Source: an uncultured Clostridia bacterium (GTDB lineage: Bacteria; Bacillota; Clostridia; Christensenellales; Aristaeellaceae). From it: 16,742 nucleotides of DNA. The stretch covers positions 1 through 16,742 of the forward strand of contig CALCUD010000097.1 in assembly GCA_937906775.1 (NCBI GenBank), read 5' to 3'. This document shows, in pieces, positions 13,036-16,742 of the stretch (the first letter of the stretch is position 1; every line of letters starts with the position of its first letter). Below the pieces are notes generated by a model, which saw nothing but the letters and a program-made list of their open reading frames with translations, was not told the DNA's origin and did no database searches. A program made the translations under genes and the position numbers.

Positions 13036-14157
13036 ATGAATCATGAGGATCTTTCACTTTATGCTACTGCGGCTTTCGGGCTTGAAGGAATTGTCGCAGC
13101 TGAACTTCGAAGGCTGAAAATGCGCGATGTCTCACCCGATAACGGCGGTGTCCGCTTTACAGGTTCTGTATCAGACGCATTTCTCTGTAATCTGCGTCTC
13201 CGCTGTGCTGATCGGGTAATGATCATCATGGGTGAACGGGAATGCAGAAGTTTCGAAGAACTTTATCAACTGATATTCTCCATTCGCTGGGAAGATTTCC
13301 TCGCGGGTGATGAAGCGTTGAATCTCTCCTGCAAATGTGCACGTAGCCAGCTGATGAGTCCGCGGGATTGCCAGTCTATCAGTAAAAAAGCAATGATCGA
13401 ACGCCTGAAGAAAAATACTTTCCGCACTGTGTTCCCTGAATCCGGCGCTTCATTTCCCGTACATATTTCAGTTCATTCAAACCGTGTTCGCGTAATGCTT
13501 GATACCTCCGGTTCCGCTCTTTCACGCCGCGGTTACCGTACCTGGAACGGCGAAGCACCGTTGAGGGAAACACTTGCTGCCGCACTTGTCGAACTCAGTC
13601 CGTGGCGTCCCGGCATTCCGCTTTACGATCCCTGCTGCGGAACAGGCACATTATTGATTGAGGCAGCATTCCGCACAATACATCGGGCCCCCGGGCTGAA
13701 CCGTTCCTTTGCTATGGAAAGCTTTATATTCACGCCCCGCGGACAGTGTAACATGCTGCGTGAAAACTGCCGCGCCGAAGTACTGCCCGACCGTGATTTT
13801 GTTATCGCCGGATCCGATATCGATCCCGAAGCGATAGAGCTTGCGTCCCGGCATGTCCGTCAGGCCGGTCTGGAGGGAAAAATCGGGCTTTCAGTTCATG
13901 ATCTGAGAAAAGTACAACTGAGCGAGGATAACGGCGTTTTTCTGTGCAATCCGCCTTACGGAGAGCGTTTATCAGACAGGAAAGAATGTAAAAATCTTTA
14001 CCGAGCCCTGTGGGCATTAAAAGATCGCCATCCGGGTTGGAAGCTCTGCGCGATCTCTTCTGATCCCGAATTTGAAAAAGACTTCGGAGCTCATGCAACA
14101 AAAAAGAGGCGGCTTTATAACGCGCGCCTCGAATGCAATTTTTATATTTACGAATAG
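13036..14157 (+). CDS. rlmL: THUMP-domain 23S rRNA guanine-N2-methyltransferase, RlmL N-terminal-half/YpsC type
   Basis: A class I SAM-dependent rRNA methyltransferase; homologues of this half of E. coli RlmKL make m2G in 23S rRNA. 373 residues, like B. subtilis YpsC. Seen: N-terminal ferredoxin-like region (LYATAAFGLEGIVAAELRRL, 8-27), THUMP domain (about 45-155), then the Rossmann domain with YDPCCGTGTLLIEAA (197-211), SDID (260-263) and the catalytic NPPYGERL (305-312), which marks guanine or adenine N-methylation. An in-frame open frame runs upstream from 12472, but it is antisense to holB and darA and lacks a site; ATG 13036 has GGGAG (13021-13025) ten bases before it and starts at the homologous point. 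It ends two bases from the convergent L,D-transpeptidase stop with no terminator between. Confidence 0.9.
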   Translation: MNHEDLSLYATAAFGLEGIVAAELRRLKMRDVSPDNGGVRFTGSVSDAFLCNLRLRCADRVMIIMGERECRSFEELYQLIFSIRWEDFLAGDEALNLSCKCARSQLMSPRDCQSISKKAMIERLKKNTFRTVFPESGASFPVHISVHSNRVRVMLDTSGSALSRRGYRTWNGEAPLRETLAAALVELSPWRPGIPLYDPCCGTGTLLIEAAFRTIHRAPGLNRSFAMESFIFTPRGQCNMLRENCRAEVLPDRDFVIAGSDIDPEAIELASRHVRQAGLEGKIGLSVHDLRKVQLSEDNGVFLCNPPYGERLSDRKECKNLYRALWALKDRHPGWKLCAISSDPEFEKDFGAHATKKRRLYNARLECNFYIYE

Positions 14158-14159
14158 GA

Positions 14160-15584
14160 TCATTCTTTATCGTCCAGAATGATTACTCTTGTGTTTTTCG
14201 GGATATGGGTCCAAAGCCAGTAAGCGTTGATCCCGTTCTGCGTTCCCGGTTCAGCCTGTATCCGGATACATCCATGCGATGCTTTCTGGCCCAAGTTGTC
14301 GGCTCCCGGGGAAAAATCTTTCTTTCCTTTGCCCCAGGCGTAAGGGATCTGATGTAATAAATTGCCGCCGTCATATCGCATGACATAATCATACTTCAGT
14401 CCGTTTGTAGAAAAATCCACACGGTGCGACTCTGTTAAAAAACTCCCTGCTGCCGTTTCCCGTTCCGGAGATCCTTTCGTCGCCATACCCGTTGAGATCT
14501 GCAGGGTTTCAATTCTTTCACCCTTCCGGAATACAGTCAGCGTCTGGTTCAGCTTATCGATTAACAGACCGTATTCTGTTTCCGGTTCGACGACCTTGAT
14601 CTTTTCGGTTGGAATCCAACCCTCAATATAATCTGCAGTTTCGTGATTCCATGCGCCGACTCTGGTCCATTCGCCGTCGATCTCCAGAATTTTCAACGTC
14701 TGTGACTGTCCGTGCAGTGTGCCGAGGTTCTTCGACTTTTTATTCTGTTCCTCACGTACCTTTTCATGGTCGTAAGCGCGGATATCAATGATAGCCGCCG
14801 GCGCCGTCATCTTTTCCCAGATCACACTGTCAGGATCGTCCCGATCAGGCATGATCTCGCCGGTAACCTGCGGCGTAATCCGGTTTCTTTTCCCTTCAAT
14901 CAGTGTAAACGAAAACTGCTGCGAATATTCCCCGGCTCCTTCCATCATGCAGGTCACTGTATACTCTCCGGGGGCCAGCGCTTTGGTTCCGGTCATTTCT
15001 GCCAGCGTAAGGCTGTTGATCCGGTTTGATTTTACGGCACGGCTTACGTGCAGTGCCTGTTCCTGATCCTCAGCGTTCTCTTTCAGTCGGATTTCAATCA
15101 AAAGATTTCCCGGCAGTACGCACCGCGATTCGATAAACCATTCTTCCGTTTCCTCGGTATACGCGGTGGAAGAAGACGGCAAAGCGAATATCAGCGCCTG
15201 AGCGGCTGCTTCAACATATGTATTGTAGGAATAATGGTATTCCGTTCCTGACTCGCCGGCAAGTACAGAATATACTTCATAATATTTTTGCAGTAGCCGT
15301 TCACCGTTCCAGCTGAGTCCGTCCCACACAACTGTATTATTACCTTCTGTCACAGAATTGCTCAGTACTGAATAAGTATTAAATTCATCACAGATAGAAA
15401 TCGTCAGCAGGCCGGGTTCCGGACAAATTGCTGTAAAACGGTTTTCTTTATAACTTGCAAATCTTTTCCTTTCACTGATGACTTTAAAGCTGCCTTCCGA
15501 GGAAACGCAAAACGTCATCATGATCAGGGCAATCGCCGTTATTCCGAAAAGCCAAAGTCTTTTAGTCATCATTTTTGTACGCAA
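14160..15584 (-). CDS. Secreted L,D-transpeptidase (YkuD) with Ig-like and SH3-like domains
   Basis: Probably forms or modifies L,D cross-links in peptidoglycan outside the cell. 474 residues from the TTG start. Order: signal sequence or membrane anchor (about 8-28, WLFGITAIALIMMTFC); a beta-rich segment at about 50-108 resembling a FlgD-type Ig fold (GNNTVVWDGLSWNGERL, with the WDG-x-x-x-NG pattern); a second beta segment (about 155-230); an SH3-like region (about 264-334, SQTLKILEIDGEWTRVGAW and EGWIPTEK); and a YkuD domain (about 340-470) with His411 and the catalytic SHGCIRI (436-442, nucleophile Cys439). The TTG at 15584 has GGAGG (15597-15593) eight bases upstream; a GTG at 15626 has none. 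The enzyme class is clear from the SHGC motif; the accessory domains are read by eye. Confidence 0.9.
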   Translation of the reverse strand: MRTKMMTKRLWLFGITAIALIMMTFCVSSEGSFKVISERKRFASYKENRFTAICPEPGLLTISICDEFNTYSVLSNSVTEGNNTVVWDGLSWNGERLLQKYYEVYSVLAGESGTEYHYSYNTYVEAAAQALIFALPSSSTAYTEETEEWFIESRCVLPGNLLIEIRLKENAEDQEQALHVSRAVKSNRINSLTLAEMTGTKALAPGEYTVTCMMEGAGEYSQQFSFTLIEGKRNRITPQVTGEIMPDRDDPDSVIWEKMTAPAAIIDIRAYDHEKVREEQNKKSKNLGTLHGQSQTLKILEIDGEWTRVGAWNHETADYIEGWIPTEKIKVVEPETEYGLLIDKLNQTLTVFRKGERIETLQISTGMATKGSPERETAAGSFLTESHRVDFSTNGLKYDYVMRYDGGNLLHQIPYAWGKGKKDFSPGADNLGQKASHGCIRIQAEPGTQNGINAYWLWTHIPKNTRVIILDDKE

Positions 15585-15592
15585 TTCCGATC

Positions 15593-15597
15593 CCTCC
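15593..15597 (-). promoter_or_regulatory. Ribosome binding site fixing a TTG start for the L,D-transpeptidase
   Basis: GGAGG eight bases before TTG 15584. The longer GTG reading (15626) would translate through this site and has no site itself. Confidence 0.75.
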
Positions 15598-15609
15598 CTG
15601 ATCAGCGAT

Positions 15610-15639
15610 ATGATAATCTTTTTCACGCTTATCGGTCAA
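15610..15639 (-). promoter_or_regulatory. Candidate promoter of the L,D-transpeptidase
   Basis: On the minus strand TTGACC (15639-15634), an 18-base spacer and TATCAT (15615-15610), each one mismatch from consensus. The leader would be about 19 bases, which agrees with the TTG start and excludes the GTG start at 15626. Confidence 0.6.
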
Positions 15640-15729
15640 CCCTGATGTACCATATTTCATTCGTGCTGTTCACATTTACGGATATCAAATGAAACATCAT
15701 ACAATTTCAGATTCTGAATGAAACAATTC

Positions 15730-15758
15730 TTGACAAACCCTTTTCCGCATAATATAAT
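15730..15758 (+). promoter_or_regulatory. Consensus sigma-A promoter of tRNA-Leu
   Basis: Perfect TTGACA (15730-15735) and TATAAT (15753-15758) with the optimal 17-base spacer. Confidence 0.92.
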
Positions 15759-15771
15759 AACTTTTGTGCTT

Positions 15772-15856
15772 GCGGTCGTGGCGGAATAGGCATACGCGCA
15801 CGTTTGAGGGGCGTGTCCAGCAATGGGTACGGGTTCAAGTCCCGTCGACCGCACCA
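15772..15856 (+). tRNA. tRNA-Leu, anticodon GAG
   Basis: An 85-base class II tRNA including an encoded CCA (15854-15856). Acceptor GCGGTCG (15772-15778) pairs with CGACCGC (15846-15852); discriminator A at 15853. The anticodon arm is CACGT/GCGTG with loop TTGAGGG, giving anticodon GAG (reads CUC and CUU). A long variable arm precedes the T-arm GGGTTCAAGTCCC. Unlike tRNA-Lys in this window, the CCA end is in the DNA. Confidence 0.96.
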
Positions 15857-15858
15857 GT

Positions 15859-15892
15859 AAAGCCTTGCGAAGTTTTTTCGCAAGGCTTTTTT
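15859..15892 (+). terminator. Terminator of tRNA-Leu
   Basis: AAAGCCTTGCGAA (15859-15871) pairs perfectly with TTCGCAAGGCTTT (15877-15889) over a five-base loop; a run of six T ends at 15892. Confidence 0.95.
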
Positions 15893-15941
15893 CTGTCGTT
15901 CCAGCCCTGTGATGAAAAAACATCGGAAAGTCCGTGCAGAC

Positions 15942-15969
15942 TTGAAATAAATGTTGATTCCGATATAAT
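15942..15969 (+). promoter_or_regulatory. Promoter of the E2-like acyltransferase gene
   Basis: TTGAAA (15942-15947), a 16-base spacer and a perfect TATAAT (15964-15969), about 36 bases before the start site of translation region's GGAGG. The transcript is separate from the tRNA, whose terminator lies upstream. Confidence 0.7.
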
Positions 15970-16011
15970 GTACCTGTTTATTTTTTATCCTATTGATTTG
16001 GAGGTATCACA

Positions 16012-16742
16012 ATGCCCAGGAAACTTGGAGACCGGAAGGACGGAACATTGATCCGCGATCTGGATTCAATGCACTTCATCGTCCCCCTGCTTTACCCCAA
16101 TCGGTGTGACAACGAGGCCTTTATCTCAGAAAAAATCGATCTGTCAAAGGCGGAAGCATTCCTCGCCGAAAAAAACAGTACCAACCCGGAGTACAGGTAC
16201 AATCTTTTTCAGTTAATCGTAACCGCCATGCTCAAAGCGCTTACGCTCCGTCCGAAGATGAACTGGTTCATTGCCAACAAAAACCTTTACAGCCGTAATG
16301 AAATCAGTGCTTCCTTTGTCGTCAAGAAACAGTTTGCTGATCATGCCGGCGAGGCGCTCGCCTTTATTCACGCAAAGCCTAAATTCACCCTTGAGGACAT
16401 TCACAACGAAATTCAACGGCAGGTAACCTTCTGTCGCAGCGACAAAAAAGACGGCTCCACTGCAAGTATGGATCTGTTCAATAAAATGCCGCGTTTCGTT
16501 TCCAAAACCATTGTGGCATTCATCCGCTGGCTTGATAAACACGGATGGGTCCCCTCCTCCCTGATCGAAACAGATCCCTATTATTCCTCCGTAGTTCTGA
16601 CAAATTTAGGTTCTATCAAACTTCACTCCGGATATCATCATCTGACCAACTGGGGCACAAATTCTGTTTTTGTTGCCATCGGTGAAAAAAAGATGCGTCC
16701 GTTTTTTGACGAAAACGGAAATATGGATATGCGGATGAGCGT
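16012..16742 (+). CDS. 2-oxo-acid dehydrogenase E2-like acyltransferase domain protein without lipoyl domain, C-terminus cut by window edge
   Basis: 243 residues are visible. From residue about 17 the sequence follows the E2/chloramphenicol-acetyltransferase fold: RYNLFQLIVTAMLKALTLRP (62-81), N-x-x-FI (84-88), then SVVLTNLGSIKL and TNWGTNSVFVAIGEKK near the end, equivalent to the TNxGS and VAILGVG strands of E2 enzymes. The lipoyl and E1/E3-binding domains that precede this region in true dihydrolipoamide acyltransferases are absent: the protein starts directly with MPRKLGDRKDGTLIRDLDSM. The catalytic motif (DHRxxDG in E2) would lie just beyond the window, so activity cannot be judged. GGAGG (16000-16004) is seven bases before the ATG. 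No E1 or E3 gene is in view. A CoA-dependent acyltransferase for another substrate is a fair alternative. Confidence 0.75.
   Translation, partial: MPRKLGDRKDGTLIRDLDSMHFIVPLLYPNRCDNEAFISEKIDLSKAEAFLAEKNSTNPEYRYNLFQLIVTAMLKALTLRPKMNWFIANKNLYSRNEISASFVVKKQFADHAGEALAFIHAKPKFTLEDIHNEIQRQVTFCRSDKKDGSTASMDLFNKMPRFVSKTIVAFIRWLDKHGWVPSSLIETDPYYSSVVLTNLGSIKLHSGYHHLTNWGTNSVFVAIGEKKMRPFFDENGNMDMRMS

Noticed and set aside
15655..15723. Inverted repeat TTTCATTC / GAATGAAA and a small TTCAG-ATT-CTGAA hairpin between the L,D-transpeptidase and tRNA-Leu
   Set aside because: Arms are short and far apart in AT-rich DNA; chance is a sufficient explanation.
15657..15923. Open frame of 88 residues on the minus strand
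   Set aside because: It is antisense to tRNA-Leu and its promoter; the middle (STGLEPVPIAG) is the translated complement of the tRNA, a familiar artefact.
1..16742. CRISPR array, insertion sequence, prophage, toxin-antitoxin or defence island
   Set aside because: No direct-repeat array, transposase, integrase, phage structural gene or defence enzyme is seen; both tRNA genes lack a duplicated 3' end nearby that would mark integration.

Overview
The window looks like ordinary core chromosome of a Gram-positive Bacillota, most likely class Clostridia. The grounds are the mrnC-thyX-rlmB-yacP-sigH and darA-holB-ricT gene orders, strong GGAGG ribosome binding sites, TTG and GTG start codons, near-consensus sigma-A promoters and U-run hairpin terminators. 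A Spo0H-type sigma factor suggests a spore-forming lineage but does not prove sporulation. I cannot place the organism below class. I see no insertion sequence, prophage gene, CRISPR array, rRNA gene or toxin-antitoxin pair.

Layout. (1) 1-728, minus: 5' part of glgC (ADP-glucose pyrophosphorylase), with a promoter and a leader hairpin. (2) 927-4053, plus: cimA (citramalate synthase), then an ECF sigma factor started by TTG, then an overlapping one-helix membrane protein that is probably its anti-sigma partner. A strong hairpin at 4066-4105 closes this unit and the convergent one. (3) 7588-4105, minus: the tight operon mrnC-thyX-rlmB-yacP-sigH, combining rRNA maturation and modification, dTMP synthesis, mRNA decay and the transition-state sigma factor. 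(4) 7690-7841, plus: tRNA-Lys(CTT) with its own promoter and terminator. (5) 9852-7932, minus: a WYL-type regulator followed by a secreted ComEC-like metallo-beta-lactamase-fold protein. (6) 12876-9959, minus: darA (c-di-AMP receptor), holB (clamp-loader delta'), ricT (Fe-S Ric/Y-complex subunit), then a small 2[4Fe-4S] ferredoxin with its own promoter. (7) 13036-14157, plus: an RlmL/YpsC-type 23S rRNA methyltransferase, divergent from darA. (8) 15584-14160, minus: a secreted multidomain L,D-transpeptidase. (9) 15730-15892, plus: tRNA-Leu(GAG) with promoter and terminator. (10) 16012-16742, plus: start of a 2-oxo-acid dehydrogenase E2-like acyltransferase lacking a lipoyl domain, cut by the window end.

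Most genes are housekeeping. No stretch without a gene exceeds 300 bases; the longest (729-926, 12877-13035, 15585-15771, 15857-16011) hold promoters, a leader hairpin, a palindrome, a tRNA promoter and a terminator. I do not see a convincing undescribed system. The best leads are the ECF sigma/membrane-protein pair without a recognisable zinc anti-sigma domain, apparently co-transcribed with cimA; the WYL regulator/secreted hydrolase pair; the orphan E2-like acyltransferase; and the long charged extensions on RlmB and RicT.
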